From: Pseudomonas sp. ML2-2023-3
GTDB lineage: Bacteria; Pseudomonadota; Gammaproteobacteria; Pseudomonadales; Pseudomonadaceae
NCBI RefSeq assembly: GCF_037055275.1
Contig: NZ_CP146343.1
Location: forward strand, 4,064,501 to 4,128,500
Reading direction: 5' to 3'
Length of the DNA: 64,000 bases
The notes below the pieces were generated by a model. That model saw nothing but the letters and a program-made list of their open reading frames with translations, was not told the DNA's origin and made no database searches. Positions 63,866 through 64,000 of this stretch are shown here, in pieces. Within the stretch, counting starts at the first letter, position 1; the number at the start of each line of letters is the position of its first letter. The translations under genes and the position numbers were made by a program.

Positions 63866-64000
63866 GGTGTGGCAAAGCCCTGGACATCACGCAATGAGGG
63901 AATGGAAGGCTGAGCGCCCGCACAGGTTACCGACAAGGCTGCAGCGACTTGAGCAAAGCGAATGGCGTCGTCTTGATCCATGCCCGCCGCCAACCCGGCA
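63862..64000 (-). CDS. rbsK: Ribokinase, C-terminal end (5' part outside the window)
   Basis: The minus-strand frame reads [20 protein letters not shown], then [19 protein letters not shown], ending GFATP. This is the characteristic C-terminus of RbsK (T.GAQ.S.P). Only 45 codons are in the window. Overlaps rbsD by 4 bp, so they are one operon. Confidence 0.85.
   Translation of the reverse strand, partial: AGLAAGMDQDDAIRFAQVAAALSVTCAGAQPSIPSLRDVQGFATP

Overview
The window looks like chromosome of a Pseudomonas of the fluorescens/syringae type. The right-hand third carries the conserved housekeeping order thrS-infC-rpmI-rplT-pheS-pheT-ihfA-merR-like-tRNA-Pro(GGG). It also carries a CapB-type cold-shock gene and the distal end of a ribose/nucleoside operon (rbsK, rbsD, nucleoside hydrolase). 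The far left holds the 5' half of a molybdopterin-dependent dehydrogenase large subunit. The roughly 50 kb between these ends (about 1.5-52.5 kb) is a composite genomic island next to tRNA-Pro.

Layout of the island: (a) 2.1-9.0 kb is a decayed integrative conjugative element (ICE) of the PFGI-1/pKLC102 type. It holds an AlpA-like regulator, a truncated ParA, a 5'-truncated ParB, a DUF2857 protein, a truncated STY4528-like protein, a DUF932 3' end, a YqaJ exonuclease, a Cys-rich metal-binding protein and a RadC/JAMM protein. At least two internal deletions have removed the genes between its parts. (b) 9.1-9.7 kb is a broken inovirus Gp2/YagK-like gene. (c) 10.0-16.2 kb is a three-gene operon: a DprA-like protein, a 1561-residue HAD-phosphoribosyltransferase-nuclease-RecQ fusion, and a coiled-coil membrane protein. 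A fragment of a second radC lies just after it. (d) 16.5-26.3 kb, on the minus strand, is an operon of a 247-residue unknown protein, an SF1 RecD-like helicase with a C-terminal nuclease-like domain, an SNF2 helicase and an actin/Hsp70-fold ATPase. The tail of a PP2C phosphatase gene lies upstream. (e) 26.4-26.9 kb holds more ICE debris, including a dead second copy of the metal-binding gene. (f) 27.1-45.2 kb is a complete type 1 BREX locus (brxR, brxA, brxB, brxC, pglX, pglZ, brxL). A pair of dynamin-like GTPases (LeoA/Eleos-like) sits between pglX and pglZ. (g) 45.5-48.8 kb, on the minus strand, is an ABC-three-component cassette: a Rad50-like ATPase with a zinc hook, a middle component and an Mrr-like nuclease component. 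(h) 49.4-52.4 kb is an intact IS66-family element with an 8-bp target duplication. It appears to have landed in debris of the island's integrase, whose possible 3' end survives beside the tRNA.

BREX is expected to methylate host DNA through PglX and to block phage through BrxC, PglZ and BrxL, under control of the WYL repressor BrxR. TTTAC/GTAAA palindromes lie upstream of brxR. The dynamin pair, the ABC-3C cassette and the two helicase operons would add further layers. The two operons at 10-16 kb and 16.5-26 kb do not match any named defence system I can recall, and they are the best candidates for something undescribed. All assignments come from reading the sequence and remembered family knowledge; no database search was possible.
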